A stretch of 64,000 nucleotides of DNA from Schinkia azotoformans LMG 9581 (GCF_000307855.1 NZ_AJLR01000042.1:1-64000), one strand, 5' to 3'. Positions 19,248-31,161 are shown, counted from the stretch's first letter. Notes: generated by a model not told the origin, from the letters alone. Made by a program: numbers and translations.

Positions 19248-21869
19248 ATGGCACAATATACGCCAATGATACAACAATACTTGTCAGTAAAGGCACAATA
19301 TATGGATGCCTTTTTATTTTTTCGTTTAGGTGATTTTTACGAAATGTTTTTCGATGATGCCATTAAAGCGTCGCAGGAATTGGAAATAACTCTTACAGGC
19401 CGGGATGGAGGAGTAGAAGAAAAAATTCCTATGTGCGGTGTTCCGTACCATTCTGCTGAAAATTATATCAATCAATTAATTGAAAAAGGCTATAAGGTTG
19501 CAATCTGTGAACAAGTGGAAGACCCGAAGTCGGCCAAGGGAGTGGTGCGCCGAGAAGTTGTTCAGTTAATTACTCCCGGCACGGTTATGCAAGGAAAAGT
19601 TATTGATGAAAAAGAAAATAACTATATTGCAACGATTACTGATTTTAATGATGGAACATATGGTTTTGCGTATATCGACCTCACTACCGGAGAAGGTCAA
19701 ATTACAATGATTACCGGTGACTGGCTTGACGTTGTCAGCGAAATTTATTCCGTTGGTGCAAAAGAGATTGTTGTTTCTGCTAATCATTCTGAGCAGCAAT
19801 TACAAGAATTGAGGGATCGAGCGAATGTAACGGTCTCTGTTGAAGAGGATATTACAATTCCTAAAGTCTTGTATGAAACTAGCAATTTACTCGAACAAAC
19901 AAAACTTAAGGATACGTTAGGTCGCCTTTTGCAATATTTAGTAAAGTCACAAAAGCGCTCACTCGACCATATTCAACCTGTTGTCTATTATGAAGCGAAC
20001 CAGTATATGAAACTGGATATTCATTCAAAGCGAAATCTTGAACTTGTTGAAACCATCCGTACAAAAGGAAAAAAAGGCTCATTTTTATGGCTTTTAGATT
20101 CAACTGTAACAGCAATGGGTGCTCGAAGACTGAAACAATGGATTGAACGGCCTCTTCTCTCGAAGGTAGAAATAGAAAACCGTTTGAACATGGTAGAAAC
20201 CTTATTGAAAAACTTTTTTATCCGCCAAGAATTACAAGAAGCTTTAAAACCTGTCTATGATTTGGAACGGCTCTCAGGGCGTGTGGCCTATGGAAATGTC
20301 AATGCCCGTGATTTAATACAGTTAAAAAAGTCATTACAACAGGTGCCTATCATTTTAGGATTAGTAGAGCAGCTTCAAAACTCTTATGCGGATGCCCTTT
20401 TGCAAAATATGGATCCCTGTGAATCGCTATTCCAATTAATCGAAGCGGGGATAAATGAAAACCCTCCACTTTCAATTAAAGAAGGGGACATTATTAAAGA
20501 TGGTTATAATGAAAAGCTAGATACGTACCGGGATGCCGTCAAAAATGGGAAGCAGTGGATTGCCCAGCTTGAGATGAAAGAAAGGCAGGAAACAGGGATT
20601 AAGACACTGAAAATAGGTTATAACCGTGTGTTTGGTTATTACCTTGAAGTCACAAAAGCGAATATCCATCTGCTGCCGGAGGGACGTTACGAGCGAAAAC
20701 AAACGCTCGCCAATGCAGAAAGATATATTACCCCTGAACTAAAGGAAAAAGAAGCGATCATCCTAGAAGCAGAGGAAAAAATCGTAGACTTAGAATATGA
20801 TTTATTTGTTCAAATACGAGAGCAGGTCAAAACGTATATTCCAAAGCTGCAGAAATTAGCTAAGATCATTAGTGAAATTGATTGTTTACAAAGCTTTGCT
20901 CAAATCAGTGAAGAATATCAATATACGAAACCGGAGTTTTCTAATGATAGAAAAATCGTCATCAAGGAAGGCCGCCATCCGGTTGTTGAAAAAGTATTGA
21001 ATTCACAAGTGTATGTTTCAAATGATTGTTATTTAGATTCAGAAAGTGAAATGCTCCTTATCACCGGCCCTAATATGTCGGGTAAAAGTACGTATATGCG
21101 GCAAATTGCATTAACCGCAATCCTGGCTCAAATCGGATGTTATGTTCCTGCACAAAAAGCAGTCCTCCCTATTTTTGACCAAATTTTTACTAGAATTGGA
21201 GCAGCTGATGATTTAGTTTCAGGGCAAAGTACGTTTATGGTCGAAATGCTGGAGGCAAAAAATGCAATTACGAAAGCGACGCAAAACAGCCTTATTTTGC
21301 TTGATGAAATTGGACGAGGTACATCAACGTACGATGGCATGGCATTAGCGCAAGCGATTATTGAGTATATTCATCATGAAATAGGGGCAAAAACATTATT
21401 TTCTACCCATTACCATGAATTAACGAGCCTTGAACAATCACTTGAAAGACTAAAGAATGTACACGTTAGTGCGATCGAAGAAAATGGAAAAGTGGTCTTT
21501 CTTCATAAAGTAAAAGATGGTGCTGCAGATAAAAGTTATGGGATCCATGTTGCCGAGTTGGCAGAACTTCCTGAGAGATTAATCAAACGAGCCAAAGAAA
21601 TATTGGACGAGCTTGAACATGGACATAAATCAAACGAACCACCTGTTCCGACTAAGGAACCTACTATTCGGACTGATGAAGATGCGGGGCAGCTGTCATT
21701 TTTTACTGTCGTTCAAGAAAAACAAGATCGGAAACCAAAGCATACCACCAATAAACAGGAAGAAGATGTACTAAAAACATTGCAGTCCATTAATCTGTTG
21801 GAAATGACACCGCTTGATGCAATGAACGAGCTTTATAGACTGCAAAAATTAATGAAGTCAAAAATTTAG
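19248..21869 (+). CDS. mutS: DNA mismatch repair protein MutS
   Basis: An 873-residue mismatch-recognition ATPase. The N-terminal mismatch-binding domain has the [11 protein letters not shown] motif (Phe-x-Glu), followed by the connector and clamp domains. The ABC-type ATPase has Walker [10 protein letters not shown] near 610, [14 protein letters not shown] near 685, and STHYHELT. The C-terminal tail includes QLSFF, a likely beta-clamp-binding segment, near 825. A GGGGGA site precedes the ATG. mutL follows eight bases after the stop. Confidence 0.98.
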   Translation: MAQYTPMIQQYLSVKAQYMDAFLFFRLGDFYEMFFDDAIKASQELEITLTGRDGGVEEKIPMCGVPYHSAENYINQLIEKGYKVAICEQVEDPKSAKGVVRREVVQLITPGTVMQGKVIDEKENNYIATITDFNDGTYGFAYIDLTTGEGQITMITGDWLDVVSEIYSVGAKEIVVSANHSEQQLQELRDRANVTVSVEEDITIPKVLYETSNLLEQTKLKDTLGRLLQYLVKSQKRSLDHIQPVVYYEANQYMKLDIHSKRNLELVETIRTKGKKGSFLWLLDSTVTAMGARRLKQWIERPLLSKVEIENRLNMVETLLKNFFIRQELQEALKPVYDLERLSGRVAYGNVNARDLIQLKKSLQQVPIILGLVEQLQNSYADALLQNMDPCESLFQLIEAGINENPPLSIKEGDIIKDGYNEKLDTYRDAVKNGKQWIAQLEMKERQETGIKTLKIGYNRVFGYYLEVTKANIHLLPEGRYERKQTLANAERYITPELKEKEAIILEAEEKIVDLEYDLFVQIREQVKTYIPKLQKLAKIISEIDCLQSFAQISEEYQYTKPEFSNDRKIVIKEGRHPVVEKVLNSQVYVSNDCYLDSESEMLLITGPNMSGKSTYMRQIALTAILAQIGCYVPAQKAVLPIFDQIFTRIGAADDLVSGQSTFMVEMLEAKNAITKATQNSLILLDEIGRGTSTYDGMALAQAIIEYIHHEIGAKTLFSTHYHELTSLEQSLERLKNVHVSAIEENGKVVFLHKVKDGAADKSYGIHVAELAELPERLIKRAKEILDELEHGHKSNEPPVPTKEPTIRTDEDAGQLSFFTVVQEKQDRKPKHTTNKQEEDVLKTLQSINLLEMTPLDAMNELYRLQKLMKSKI

Positions 21870-21877
21870 GTGATATT

Positions 21878-23752
21878 GTGGGAAGAATAAAGCAATTAGA
21901 TCATCAATTATCCAATAAAATCGCAGCCGGAGAAGTAATTGAACGACCAGCATCTGTTGTTAAAGAACTTGTTGAAAATGCAATTGATGCAGGTTCTACT
22001 AGAATAGAAATTCATGTAAAGGAAGCCGGATTATCGGAAATTCGAATTATCGATAATGGTGATGGCATTGAACCGGAAGATTGTTTGTTGGCATTCGAGC
22101 GCCATGCTACAAGCAAAATCAAGGATGAAAATGACTTGTTTCGAATTCGGACACTTGGGTTCCGCGGAGAGGCCTTACCAAGTATTGCGTCTGTTTCTGT
22201 ATTGGAAATGAAATCCTCAACAGGTGAAGGACCAGGAACGTATATAAAGCTAAAAGGTGGACATATTGAAATCCATGAATCGACGGCCAGTCGAAAAGGA
22301 ACCGAAATCATTGTAAGTAATTTGTTCTTTAATACACCGGCACGATTGAAATATATGAAGACCGTCCATACTGAATTAGGTAATATTACGGATTATCTCA
22401 ATCGAATTGCTCTCGCTCACCCGGAGATTTCCTTGCAATTAACACATAATGGCAATAGAATCCTATTTACTAGCGGAAATGGCGATGTCTTACAGGTTCT
22501 AGCCTCAATCTACGGGATGTCGATTGCCAAGCAAATGCTTCCATTAAAGCTTGAAAGCATTGATTTTGAGGTGAAAGGATACATCGCCAGACCTGAAGTA
22601 ACAAGGGCATCAAGAAACTATATCTCAACCATCATTAACGGTCGTTTTATTAAAAATTATGCACTCGCAAAAGCAATTCAGGAAGGGTATCATACACTAT
22701 TACCAATAGGCCGCTACCCAATTGTATTGCTAAATATTGAAATGGACCCATTATTAGTTGACGTCAATGTTCATCCAGCTAAGCTCGAAGTACGCCTTAG
22801 TAAAGAACATGAACTATGTGACCTAATTACTGAGGGGATCAAGACTGCTTTTCGAAAACAAACGTTGATTCCAGATGTTTTAAAACCGAAAAAAGAGCCT
22901 AAGCGGCCTGTGTCGGAGCAACAAACGATATCGTTTGAGCACAGATTCCCTGACACCCTTATAATGGAGCGGCCACTGCAAGAGGTAATCGAAACCAAGG
23001 CCAATCCATTTCATGAACCAGCAGAAGAAGTAGAAGCGGAAGAAGAGGCTTTTGGTCATGATGAAGGTAGTATCGATGTAGATATAAAAATTCCTGGCCA
23101 GGATTCAGATTTTGACCTTCCTAGCGATTTTGACTTTGCTTCTTTAAAACCGGAGATTGTAGAGCCTGAACGTGTTCCACCGCTCTATCCAATTGGACAA
23201 ATGCATGGAACCTATATTTTGGCCCAAAATGAAAAAGGCTTATATCTTATCGATCAACATGCTGCTCAGGAACGGATTAAATATGAATATTTTAAAGAAA
23301 AAGTAGGGCAGGTTGAACCGGAAGTTCAAGAATTGTTATTTCCATTAACCCTTGAATATTCTAAAAACGAAACTTTTATTATTGAAGAACATCTAAGTCT
23401 TTTAAAAAGTGTGGGTATATTTTTAGAGCCATTTGGCGGAGGAAGCTATATCATTCGTTCCCATCCACAATGGTTTCCAAAGGGTGAGGAAAAAGAAGTC
23501 ATTGAAGAGATCATCCAGCAGGTCCTCACTAAGAAAAAAGTAAGCATTCATGAATTGCGCGAAGCAGCAGCGATTATGATGTCTTGTAAAGGATCGATAA
23601 AAGCGAATCGACATCTACGTAATGATGAAATCTTCGCTTTACTTGAAACATTGAGAAAGACAACGGATCCGTTTACTTGTCCACATGGAAGACCGATTAT
23701 TATTCACTTTTCGACGTATGAGATGGAAAAGATGTTTAAACGGGTGATGTAG
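21878..23752 (+). CDS. mutL: DNA mismatch repair protein MutL
   Basis: A 624-residue GHKL ATPase plus C-terminal nicking endonuclease. The N-terminal motifs are [12 protein letters not shown] and [12 protein letters not shown]. The C-terminal endonuclease motif [12 protein letters not shown] near 468 and the zinc-site elements [11 protein letters not shown] and CPHGRP near 605 are intact. This is a methyl-independent MutL of the Gram-positive type that nicks the nascent strand itself. The start is GTG at 21878, with GGTGAT upstream. Confidence 0.97.
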   Translation: MGRIKQLDHQLSNKIAAGEVIERPASVVKELVENAIDAGSTRIEIHVKEAGLSEIRIIDNGDGIEPEDCLLAFERHATSKIKDENDLFRIRTLGFRGEALPSIASVSVLEMKSSTGEGPGTYIKLKGGHIEIHESTASRKGTEIIVSNLFFNTPARLKYMKTVHTELGNITDYLNRIALAHPEISLQLTHNGNRILFTSGNGDVLQVLASIYGMSIAKQMLPLKLESIDFEVKGYIARPEVTRASRNYISTIINGRFIKNYALAKAIQEGYHTLLPIGRYPIVLLNIEMDPLLVDVNVHPAKLEVRLSKEHELCDLITEGIKTAFRKQTLIPDVLKPKKEPKRPVSEQQTISFEHRFPDTLIMERPLQEVIETKANPFHEPAEEVEAEEEAFGHDEGSIDVDIKIPGQDSDFDLPSDFDFASLKPEIVEPERVPPLYPIGQMHGTYILAQNEKGLYLIDQHAAQERIKYEYFKEKVGQVEPEVQELLFPLTLEYSKNETFIIEEHLSLLKSVGIFLEPFGGGSYIIRSHPQWFPKGEEKEVIEEIIQQVLTKKKVSIHELREAAAIMMSCKGSIKANRHLRNDEIFALLETLRKTTDPFTCPHGRPIIIHFSTYEMEKMFKRVM

Positions 23753-23860
23753 AAAAGTTCTTTTGCAATCTAAAAAGGTGAATGAAAGTTTGTATTAATG
23801 CCAACAATTGTTTATTATGGATTTAGAGACCATTTCTTACTTACTAAGGTGACCTTTATA

Positions 23861-24817
23861 ATGAAAAAGAAAGTAATAGCGATTATCGGGCCAACAGCAG
23901 TTGGAAAAACAAAAATGAGTATTGAATTAGCTAAAGCGCTTGACGGTGAAATCATAAGCGGAGATTCAATGCAAATTTATCGGGGGATGGACATTGGTAC
24001 AGCGAAGGTAACTGAAGAGGAAATGCAAGGCATACCCCATTATCTTATTGATATTAAAGATCCTCTTGAGGAATTTTCTGTTGCAGAATTTCAAGGCCGG
24101 GCAGCTAATTTGATTGATGAGATTAGCGGGAAAGGAAAAACACCTATTATTGCCGGTGGAACAGGACTTTATATCCAATCTATTCTTTATAATTATAATT
24201 TTTCAGTTGCAGAATCCAACCCTGAATACCGTTTATTCCTAGAAAAACGGATTGAAACAGAAGGAATCGATGGTGTATATAATGAACTGAGGATGATTGA
24301 TCCTGAAAGCTGTGATCGAATCCACCCCAATAATGTAAGGCGTGTGATCAGGGCGTTAGAAGTATACCATGAAACGGGTTTAACGATGACTGAGTATCTA
24401 CAAGAGCAGGAATATGAAGCCCCTTATGACCATCAAATTATCGGCTTAACAATGGAGCGCAGTCTCCTTTATGAACGTATAAATAAAAGGGTAGATATGA
24501 TGGTGAACCAGGGCTTGATAAAAGAAGTAAAGGCATTGTATGAAACTGGAATTAAAGATTGTCAATCGATCCAAGCAATCGGTTATAAAGAGCTATATGA
24601 TTATTTTAATGGAAAAGTTTCAAAGGAAGAAGCCATTGAGCTATTAAAAAGGAATTCAAGGAGATATGCGAAAAGGCAGTTAACTTGGTTCCGAAATAAA
24701 ATGGATGTCGAATGGTTCGATATGTCTGGGGCTGTTTTTGATGCTAATCTATTTGAACAGAAGATTCAAGAAATTTTAAAATTAGTAGCAGGAAAGCTTC
24801 AGCTTAAAGCGAAATAG
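23861..24817 (+). CDS. miaA: tRNA dimethylallyltransferase MiaA
   Basis: About 318 residues. It transfers dimethylallyl from DMAPP to A37 of UNN-reading tRNAs, giving i6A, the MiaB substrate. The P-loop GPTAVGKTKMS lies near residue 10, GDSMQIYRGMDIGTAK near 35, and GGTGLYIQS near 100. Start taken at 23861 (MKKKVIAIIGPTAVGK, preceded by AAGGTG); the longer in-frame start at 23798 adds 21 residues with no family equivalent. hfq follows 32 bases on. Confidence 0.96.
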   Translation: MKKKVIAIIGPTAVGKTKMSIELAKALDGEIISGDSMQIYRGMDIGTAKVTEEEMQGIPHYLIDIKDPLEEFSVAEFQGRAANLIDEISGKGKTPIIAGGTGLYIQSILYNYNFSVAESNPEYRLFLEKRIETEGIDGVYNELRMIDPESCDRIHPNNVRRVIRALEVYHETGLTMTEYLQEQEYEAPYDHQIIGLTMERSLLYERINKRVDMMVNQGLIKEVKALYETGIKDCQSIQAIGYKELYDYFNGKVSKEEAIELLKRNSRRYAKRQLTWFRNKMDVEWFDMSGAVFDANLFEQKIQEILKLVAGKLQLKAK

Positions 24818-24849
24818 ATTATTAAAGAAAGAGAAGAGGAGGACTGTTC

Positions 24850-25086
24850 ATGAAACAATCCATAAACATTCAAGATCAATTTTTAAATCAGCTTCGCAAA
24901 GAAAATATTGCCGTTACCGTTTTTTTATTAAATGGTTTCCAGTTGCGAGGCACAATAAAAGCATTTGATAATTTTACTGTTTTATTGGATACAGAAGGAA
25001 AACAGCAAATGATTTATAAACATGCTATTTCCACTTTCTCACCTCAAAAAGCTGTGCAAATTGATTTAGAGGGAACACAACAATAA
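24850..25086 (+). CDS. hfq: RNA chaperone Hfq
   Basis: A 78-residue Sm-like protein that forms hexamers binding U-rich RNA ends. The Sm1 motif ([27 protein letters not shown]) and Sm2 motif ([10 protein letters not shown]) are complete. It has the short C-terminus typical of Bacillus Hfq. AGAGGAGG precedes the ATG. Located directly after miaA, the conserved order, and ended by the terminator at 25093. Confidence 0.97.
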   Translation: MKQSINIQDQFLNQLRKENIAVTVFLLNGFQLRGTIKAFDNFTVLLDTEGKQQMIYKHAISTFSPQKAVQIDLEGTQQ

Positions 25087-25092
25087 TTATGA

Positions 25093-25138
25093 AAATAAGG
25101 CTGCTATCCTATTAAAGGACGCTGCCTTATTTTTTTTT
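25093..25138 (+). terminator. miaA-hfq terminator
   Basis: AATAAGGC-GC / GC-GCCTTATT stem followed by a run of nine Ts. Confidence 0.88.
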
Positions 25139-25219
25139 GATTTTTTCACTTTTTTATAGGCATTTGTCACAATTTTTCCATCTCTAACGTATAATATTCA
25201 TGAATGAGAGGTGACTCAT

Positions 25220-26170
25220 ATGGAGCAGCCAGTAACATTGAATAAAAACGGTCAGATTAACATTGTGTTAAACAATGAGAATAAGACATTTAAGATTACG
25301 AAGGTTTCAAAGTCACTTGAAAAACAGCAGGAAATGATCCATTCCAAGCATGAGCCGCTCAAAAGAATTGAAGCTGAAATGAGTGTTCTTGTTGGAATGG
25401 AGGAAATGAAAAAAATTATTAAAGAAATTTATGCATGGATCTATATTAATAAAGTTAGGGAAGAACATGGTTTACAAGCGGGGAGCCAAGTACTACATAT
25501 GTTGTTTAAAGGCAACCCGGGAACAGGAAAAACAACAGTAGCAAGGTTAATCGGAAAATTGTTGAAAGAAATGAATGCCTTATCTAAAGGACATTTAATT
25601 GAAGCTGAACGAGCAGATTTGGTCGGTGAATACATTGGCCATACTGCTCAAAAAACGAGAGATTTAATTAAAAAAGCGATGGGTGGCATTCTGTTTGTGG
25701 ATGAAGCCTATTCCTTGGCTCGTGGTGGTGAAAAGGATTTTGGCAAAGAGGCGATCGATACCCTTGTAAAAAATATGGAAGATAAGCAGAATGCCTTTAT
25801 CTTAATTTTAGCAGGGTATGCAAAGGAAATGGATCAATTTCTTAATTTAAATCCCGGCTTGCGCTCTCGTTTTCCGCTCGTTATCGAATTCCCTGACTAC
25901 ACGGTTGACCAGTTAATGGAAATTGCTAAGAAAATGATGACAGAACGCCAATACGTTTTTTCGAAGGAAGCAGAGTGGAAGCTAAGGGAGCAACTGCAAA
26001 ATATTAAATATAATCGGTCTCCCCATGTTTTTAGCAACGGAAGGTATATTCGGAATGTGATCGAAAAAGCAGTTCGCACCCAGGCAATGCGGCTTTTAAT
26101 GAATGATTCCTATGAGAAAACAGAATTAGAAACCATCTTGAGTGAAGATTTAGTTTTTAGTGACTTATAA
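25220..26170 (+). CDS. spoVK: Stage V sporulation protein K, AAA+ ATPase
   Basis: About 316 residues of the CbbX/SpoVK AAA+ family. Walker A GNPGTGKTTVA lies near 100, Walker B GGILFVDEAYSL near 165, sensor FILILAGYAKEM near 205, and the arginine finger region NPGLRSRFP near 222. In B. subtilis it is a mother-cell gene needed for spore maturation; the client is unknown. Start ATG 25220, with GAGAGGTG at proper spacing; an in-frame GTG at 25211 overlaps that site. Flanked by terminators. Confidence 0.93.
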   Translation: MEQPVTLNKNGQINIVLNNENKTFKITKVSKSLEKQQEMIHSKHEPLKRIEAEMSVLVGMEEMKKIIKEIYAWIYINKVREEHGLQAGSQVLHMLFKGNPGTGKTTVARLIGKLLKEMNALSKGHLIEAERADLVGEYIGHTAQKTRDLIKKAMGGILFVDEAYSLARGGEKDFGKEAIDTLVKNMEDKQNAFILILAGYAKEMDQFLNLNPGLRSRFPLVIEFPDYTVDQLMEIAKKMMTERQYVFSKEAEWKLREQLQNIKYNRSPHVFSNGRYIRNVIEKAVRTQAMRLLMNDSYEKTELETILSEDLVFSDL

Positions 26171-26171
26171 G

Positions 26172-26210
26172 GAGTAGGCTGAACAAAACTTCAGCCTACT
26201 CTTATTTTAG
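26172..26210 (+). terminator. spoVK terminator
   Basis: GAGTAGGCTGAA / TTCAGCCTACTC perfect 12-base stem with a T-rich tail. Confidence 0.9.
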
Positions 26211-26311
26211 TAATTCTCATGCAAAGTAGGAACACTAGATGAAAATGTTAGTTAATTTTGTTATATTTAACTTTATTGATGATATTTAATAAAAAAGGCA
26301 GGGACTATACT

Positions 26312-27574
26312 TTGATTGAAAATCAAACTCAAAAAGAACGTGCGTTATTAGTAGGCTGTCAGTTGCCTAACATGGATGATGAACGATTTTTATATTCATT
26401 GGACGAATTAGCCTCCCTTACGAATACTGCTAAAGGTGAGGTGATGATGAGTCTTTCACAAAAAAGAAATAAGGTTCATTCTGCAACCTATATTGGAAAA
26501 GGGAAAATTGAAGAAATCTCAGCATTGGAAAAGGAATTGGAAATTGATCTAATTATATTTAATGATGAGCTTTCACCATCGCAAACAAGAAATTTATCGG
26601 AAAAATTTGAAGCAAGAGTGATTGACCGGACCCAACTTATTCTCGATATTTTTGCATCTAGAGCGAAATCGAAGGAAGGGAAGCTGCAGGTTGAGCTTGC
26701 TCAATATGAATATTTGCTGCCAAGGCTTGCAGGGCAGGGGCTTGCTTTGTCACGCCTTGGGGGTGGCATTGGGACAAGAGGACCCGGTGAAACAAAGCTT
26801 GAGGCTGATCGCCGTCATATACGTCGCCGTATCGATGAAATAAAAGGACAGCTCCAAACGATTGTGGAGCACAGAAATCGTTACCGGGAACGAAGAAAGA
26901 AAAATCAAGTATTCCAAATCTCACTTGTGGGTTATACGAATGCCGGAAAATCGACGATCTTCAATCGATTAACGGAAGCGGGTTCCTTTGAGGAAAATTT
27001 ATTATTTGCGACACTTGATCCAATGACAAGGAAATTTTTATTACCGTGTGGATTAACAACATTGCTTACAGATACAGTAGGATTTATTGAGGATTTGCCA
27101 ACATCTTTAATCGCAGCCTTTCGCTCAACACTCGAAGAGGTTAAAGAAGCGGACTTAATATTGCATGTTGTGGACTGTTCCAATCCTGATTATTTTAACC
27201 ATGAAAAAACAGTCTATCGAATTTTGGAAGACCTTGATGTGAAGGATATTCCGATTTTAACGGTTTATAACAAAAAGGATTTGGTGACTACACAATTTGT
27301 TCCATCAACAAATGATATGGTTTTTATTAGTGCCTACGATCAAGCGGATTTAAACACTTTACAGGAAAAGATTGAAACAAAAATCATCAGCCAAATGGAA
27401 TTTTATCATTTGTTCATTCCAGGAACTGAAGGACGTTTGTTAGCGCAGTTAAAATCAGAGACAGTTTTATTGGAGCAGCTATTTAATGAACAAAAAGAGC
27501 TTTATGAATGTAAGGGATATATTAATCCAAGCTTGGCTCTTTACCAACAGACGAAAGATTTACATTTACAATAA
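26312..27574 (+). CDS. hflX: Ribosome-associated GTPase HflX (YnbA)
   Basis: A 420-residue GTPase that splits or rescues stalled ribosomes under stress. The N-terminal HflX domain contains [13 protein letters not shown] and [15 protein letters not shown]. The G domain has G1 GYTNAGKST near 213, G3 DTVGFI near 258, and G4 YNKKD near 325. The TTG at 26312 ([15 protein letters not shown]) gives the family-like N-terminus; longer in-frame starts at 26258 and 26279 have no clear ribosome binding site. It runs into ynbB 18 bases later. Confidence 0.92.
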   Translation: MIENQTQKERALLVGCQLPNMDDERFLYSLDELASLTNTAKGEVMMSLSQKRNKVHSATYIGKGKIEEISALEKELEIDLIIFNDELSPSQTRNLSEKFEARVIDRTQLILDIFASRAKSKEGKLQVELAQYEYLLPRLAGQGLALSRLGGGIGTRGPGETKLEADRRHIRRRIDEIKGQLQTIVEHRNRYRERRKKNQVFQISLVGYTNAGKSTIFNRLTEAGSFEENLLFATLDPMTRKFLLPCGLTTLLTDTVGFIEDLPTSLIAAFRSTLEEVKEADLILHVVDCSNPDYFNHEKTVYRILEDLDVKDIPILTVYNKKDLVTTQFVPSTNDMVFISAYDQADLNTLQEKIETKIISQMEFYHLFIPGTEGRLLAQLKSETVLLEQLFNEQKELYECKGYINPSLALYQQTKDLHLQ

Positions 27575-27592
27575 AAGAATTGGAGATTTATT

Positions 27593-28861
27593 ATGTACGA
27601 AAATTTTAGTTATGGAAATAAGATTAAAGAAGTCGTTAAACAAATTGAAGACAAAATCAAACCGGTTCATTGGGAAGTAGACAAAATCGTCGAGAAAAAT
27701 CAATATCGTGTATTAGAATCGTTCCGGAATCAAAATGTCGCCGATTTCCACTTTAATCCTTCGACAGGATATGGGTATGATGATACTGGCCGGGATACGC
27801 TTGAAAAAGTATATGCCGAAGTATTTGGTGCAGAAGCGGGTTTAGTGCGTCCGCAAATTATTTCAGGGACGCATGCGATTTCGCTTTCTCTTTTTGGTGT
27901 ATTGAGACCTGGTGATGAACTGCTTTATATTACCGGAAGACCGTATGATACACTAGAAGAAATCGTTGGAATTCGCGGTAATCAAAATGGTTCACTTAAA
28001 GAGTTTAATATTTCCTATCAGACAGTACCATTAACAGAAGTCGGAGAGGTTGACTTTCCAAGCGTTTCAAAAGCGATTAAACCGAATACAAAATTAATTG
28101 GAATCCAAAGATCAAAGGGCTATGCCACTAGACCATCTTTAACAATTGAACAAATACAGGAAATGATTCGGTTTGTAAAAGAAATTAAACCGGATGTCCT
28201 TGTTTTTGTTGATAACTGTTATGGAGAATTTGTAGAAGAACTTGAGCCTTCTCATGTAGGGGCTGATTTAGTTGCGGGCTCCTTAATTAAAAACCCTGGT
28301 GGTGGTCTGGCGAAAACTGGAGGATATATTGTTGGGAAAGAAGCGTTGGTGGAGCAATGTGCCTATCGGTTAACGGCACCGGGGCTCGGTCGAGAAGCGG
28401 GTGCTTCTCTTTATAGTTTACTAGAAATGTATCAAGGCTTTTTCCTTGCACCACATATTGTTGGCCAAGCATTAAAAGGTGCCATTTTTACATCAGCACT
28501 GTTAGAGGAATACGGATTCAATACATATCCTAAATGGAATCAAAAAAGAACAGATCTTATTCAATCCGTTCAATTCCATAACCGTGAAATGATGATTGCC
28601 TTTTGCCAAGCCATTCAATTCGCTTCACCCGTCAATGCCCATGTAAGACCGGAACCAAGCTATATGCCTGGTTATGAAGATGATGTCATTATGGCTGCAG
28701 GCACGTTTATACAAGGTGCCAGTATTGAATTGACTGCTGATGGACCAATGAGACCACCATTTGAAGCCTATGTTCAAGGTGGGCTTACCTATGAACATGT
28801 AAAAATTGCTCTTATCACAGCTATTAACCAATTAATGGAGAAACAACTAATCAATAAATAA
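27593..28861 (+). CDS. ynbB: PLP-dependent enzyme YnbB (methionine gamma-lyase / aluminium-resistance family)
   Basis: A 422-residue fold-type I pyridoxal-phosphate enzyme. The presumptive PLP lysine is in [17 protein letters not shown] near residue 230, with the aspartate in [10 protein letters not shown] near 208. It belongs to the family annotated as aluminium-resistance protein or methionine gamma-lyase-like. The reaction in Bacillus is not established, and a cysteine or methionine lyase activity is inferred. It is transcribed with hflX and lies upstream of glnR, as in B. subtilis. Confidence 0.9.
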   Translation: MYENFSYGNKIKEVVKQIEDKIKPVHWEVDKIVEKNQYRVLESFRNQNVADFHFNPSTGYGYDDTGRDTLEKVYAEVFGAEAGLVRPQIISGTHAISLSLFGVLRPGDELLYITGRPYDTLEEIVGIRGNQNGSLKEFNISYQTVPLTEVGEVDFPSVSKAIKPNTKLIGIQRSKGYATRPSLTIEQIQEMIRFVKEIKPDVLVFVDNCYGEFVEELEPSHVGADLVAGSLIKNPGGGLAKTGGYIVGKEALVEQCAYRLTAPGLGREAGASLYSLLEMYQGFFLAPHIVGQALKGAIFTSALLEEYGFNTYPKWNQKRTDLIQSVQFHNREMMIAFCQAIQFASPVNAHVRPEPSYMPGYEDDVIMAAGTFIQGASIELTADGPMRPPFEAYVQGGLTYEHVKIALITAINQLMEKQLINK

Positions 28862-28867
28862 TTCTTA

Positions 28868-28918
28868 TGTTAGGAAACCTAACATCAAATTGACACGTAA
28901 CCTAACATCGTGTAATAT
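28868..28918 (+). promoter_or_regulatory. glnRA promoter with two GlnR operators
   Basis: Operator 1, TGTTAGGAAACCTAACA (28868-28884), is a perfect palindrome of the GlnR/TnrA type (TGTNA-N7-TNACA). Operator 2, TGACACGTAACCTAACA (28891-28907), overlaps the -35 TTGACA (28890-28895). A 17-base spacer leads to TAATAT (28913-28918). Two operators over the promoter match the autorepressed glnRA operon of Bacillus. Confidence 0.92.
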
Positions 28919-28967
28919 AAAAACATCAATTGAGCTAAGGAAATATCGTTTGAAAGGGGCACCCGTA

Positions 28968-29363
28968 ATGAGTGATGGCATTCGCCGAACGCTTGCCTTA
29001 TTCCCTATAGGAATCGTTATGCAACTTACTGAATTGTCCGCACGTCAAATCCGTTATTACGAAGAAAATGAATTAATTCATCCAGCAAGAACAGAAGGAA
29101 ACAGAAGGATGTTTTCATTTAATGATGTTGATCGCTTATTAGAAATCAAATCATTGATTGAACAAGGCGTGAATCTAGCTGGAATTAAACAAATTTTTGC
29201 AGTGAAAACGGATGTTAAGTTTAGTGAAAAAACTGAACAGTCTGCTGAGGTTAAGCAGGAAGTGTCGGATGCTGAATTAAGAAGACTGCTCCGTAAGGAA
29301 TTAATTCAAGCCGGTCGCTTTGGAAAACAGCAGAAGAATGGAACTTCAAGCTTCTTTTATTAA
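28968..29363 (+). CDS. glnR: Glutamine synthetase repressor GlnR
   Basis: A 131-residue MerR-family regulator. The winged HTH ([35 protein letters not shown]) covers residues about 15-55. The C-terminal tail is the region through which feedback-inhibited glutamine synthetase activates GlnR. Start ATG 28968 follows GAAAGGGG; an upstream in-frame ATG at 28890 lies within the promoter and operators and is rejected. It represses its own operon. Confidence 0.95.
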   Translation: MSDGIRRTLALFPIGIVMQLTELSARQIRYYEENELIHPARTEGNRRMFSFNDVDRLLEIKSLIEQGVNLAGIKQIFAVKTDVKFSEKTEQSAEVKQEVSDAELRRLLRKELIQAGRFGKQQKNGTSSFFY

Positions 29364-29416
29364 GGATGTAGTAAAATTTTAACCATATATACATTGACTT
29401 TTGGGAGGAACTAGTG

Positions 29417-30751
29417 GTGGCAAAATTTTCAAAAGAAGATATTAAAAGATTGGCAGAAGAACAAAACGTAAGATTCATTCGTCTGCAATTTACGGACATG
29501 CTGGGAATTATTAAAAACGTTGAAATCCCTGTAAGTCAAATTGACAAGGCTCTTAACAACCAAATGATGTTCGATGGTTCTTCCATTGAAGGGTTTGTAC
29601 GTATTGAAGAGTCTGATATGTATCTATATCCTGACTATGATACTTGGATGGTATTCCCATGGACTGCTGAAAAAGGGAAGGTTGCACGTTTAATCTGTGA
29701 TATTTACAATACGGATGGTACACCATTTGAAGGAGATCCTCGTGGAAACTTAAAACGTCAGCTAAGAAGAATGGAAGAGCTTGGTTTTACATCCTTTAAT
29801 ATTGGACCTGAGCCAGAGTTCTATTTATTTAAGTTAGACGAAAAAGGGGAACCTACATTAGAGTTAAATGACAAGGGTGGATACTTTGATTTGGCTCCAA
29901 CCGATCTTGGTGAAAACTGCCGCCGCGACATCGTTTTAGAGCTTGAGGAAATGGGATTTGATGTTGAAGCTTCCCACCATGAGTGCGGACCGGGTCAACA
30001 TGAGATCGATTTTAAATATGCTGAAGCTGTTAAAGCATGTGATGATATTCAAACTTTCAAATTAGTGGTAAAAACAATTGCTCGTAAGCATGGATTACAT
30101 GCAACTTTTATGCCGAAACCAATTTTTGGAATCGCTGGTTCCGGTATGCACTGTAACGTTTCTCTTTTCAAAGGAAAAGAAAATGCGTTTTTTGATGAAA
30201 ACGGCCCATTACAGTTAAGTGAGACTGCTTACCATTTTATCGCTGGTACAATGAAACACGCGGAGGCATTCACAGCTGTTTGTAATCCAACTGTAAATTC
30301 ATATAAGCGTCTTGTACCTGGATACGAGGCTCCATGTTATGTAGCATGGTCAGCAAAAAATAGAAGCCCATTAATCCGTATCCCATCTGCAAGAGGAATG
30401 AGTACAAGAATTGAAGTTAGAAGTGCCGATCCATCTGCAAATCCATATTTAGCAATGACTGTAATCTTGGCATCTGGACTGGATGGAATTGAAAATAAAC
30501 TAGTTGCTCCAGGCTCGATAGACCGTAATATTTATGTGATGGACAAAGCAGAACGGTTAGAGAATGGAATTATTGATTTACCATCCAACCTTGGACTTGC
30601 ACTAGAAAAGCTAAAAGCAGACGATGTTATTATGGATGCTTTAGGTGGACATATTTCAGAACACTTCATTGAGGCAAAAGAAATTGAGTGGGATATGTTC
30701 CGCACGACAGTTACTGCCTGGGAACGCGAACACTACATGACACATTATTAA
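29417..30751 (+). CDS. glnA: Glutamine synthetase type I
   Basis: A 444-residue dodecameric enzyme making glutamine from glutamate, ammonia and ATP. It also acts as a sensor that controls GlnR and TnrA. Signature blocks are [43 protein letters not shown] (ATP region) and NRSPLIRIP. As in Gram-positive type I-alpha enzymes, there is no adenylylation tyrosine loop. Tandem GTGs occur at 29414 and 29417; the second has eight-base spacing to GGGAGG and gives the usual [10 protein letters not shown]-terminus. Confidence 0.97.
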   Translation: MAKFSKEDIKRLAEEQNVRFIRLQFTDMLGIIKNVEIPVSQIDKALNNQMMFDGSSIEGFVRIEESDMYLYPDYDTWMVFPWTAEKGKVARLICDIYNTDGTPFEGDPRGNLKRQLRRMEELGFTSFNIGPEPEFYLFKLDEKGEPTLELNDKGGYFDLAPTDLGENCRRDIVLELEEMGFDVEASHHECGPGQHEIDFKYAEAVKACDDIQTFKLVVKTIARKHGLHATFMPKPIFGIAGSGMHCNVSLFKGKENAFFDENGPLQLSETAYHFIAGTMKHAEAFTAVCNPTVNSYKRLVPGYEAPCYVAWSAKNRSPLIRIPSARGMSTRIEVRSADPSANPYLAMTVILASGLDGIENKLVAPGSIDRNIYVMDKAERLENGIIDLPSNLGLALEKLKADDVIMDALGGHISEHFIEAKEIEWDMFRTTVTAWEREHYMTHY

Positions 30752-30763
30752 AAATCAGAACCC

Positions 30764-30798
30764 ACCCTCAATACCGTTACTGGTGTTGAGGGTTTTTA
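30764..30798. terminator. Bidirectional terminator after glnA
   Basis: ACCCTCAATACC / GGTGTTGAGGGT stem with a T5 tail on the plus strand. The stop codon of the convergent gene lies within its loop. Confidence 0.85.
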
Positions 30799-31067
30799 TG
30801 ATTCCGAAAAGAAATAAAAAGTGTTTTCAAAGATGCATAGGAACCAATAGCTGCATAGCCATAGAACCACCCCATAAAGATTCCGGCAAACAGATGGTGG
30901 CGATGACTTATAAAAATGGAGAAGATTAATCCTACGACAAGTGCAACTGTTGGTACATATTTTTTTGGTACATTGACAAAGGTTTTAATAAGCTGAGTAA
31001 TGCTCATTACAATCGGTACGGCAATAACAGCATCCCAAAAGTTTGTATGTATCGTTGGGAAATCCAT
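30777..31067 (-). CDS. Small holin-like membrane protein
   Basis: A 96-residue protein with two or three hydrophobic stretches (AVIAVPIVMSITQLIKTF, YVPTVALVVGLIFSIFI, LFAGIFMGWFYGYAAIGSYASLKTLF) and a positively charged tail. The pattern (amphipathic start, PKKYVP, glycine-rich last helix, STKTLF-like end) resembles phage A118-type holins. No endolysin or other phage gene is adjacent, so it is an orphan in a host region. AGGAGGTGCATTT lies upstream. A general membrane role is just as possible. Confidence 0.65.
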   Translation of the reverse strand: MDFPTIHTNFWDAVIAVPIVMSITQLIKTFVNVPKKYVPTVALVVGLIFSIFISHRHHLFAGIFMGWFYGYAAIGSYASLKTLFISFRNHKNPQHQ

Positions 31068-31109
31068 AATAAAAATGCACCTCCTATGAATAGGATTTCA
31101 TATTATTAC

Positions 31110-31144
31110 AAAAATAAACACCTTAAAAAAATATCTAAGGTGTT
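31110..31144 (-). terminator. lexA terminator
   Basis: Read on the minus strand, AACACCTTA / TAAGGTGTT forms a perfect 9-base stem followed by TTTATTTTTG. Confidence 0.8.
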
Positions 31145-31161
31145 AAAAGGCTTTTATTAAA

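Noticed and set aside
28890-28967. Longer GlnR start at 28890
   Set aside because: That ATG-type start lies within the promoter -35 and operator; 28968 has the ribosome binding site.
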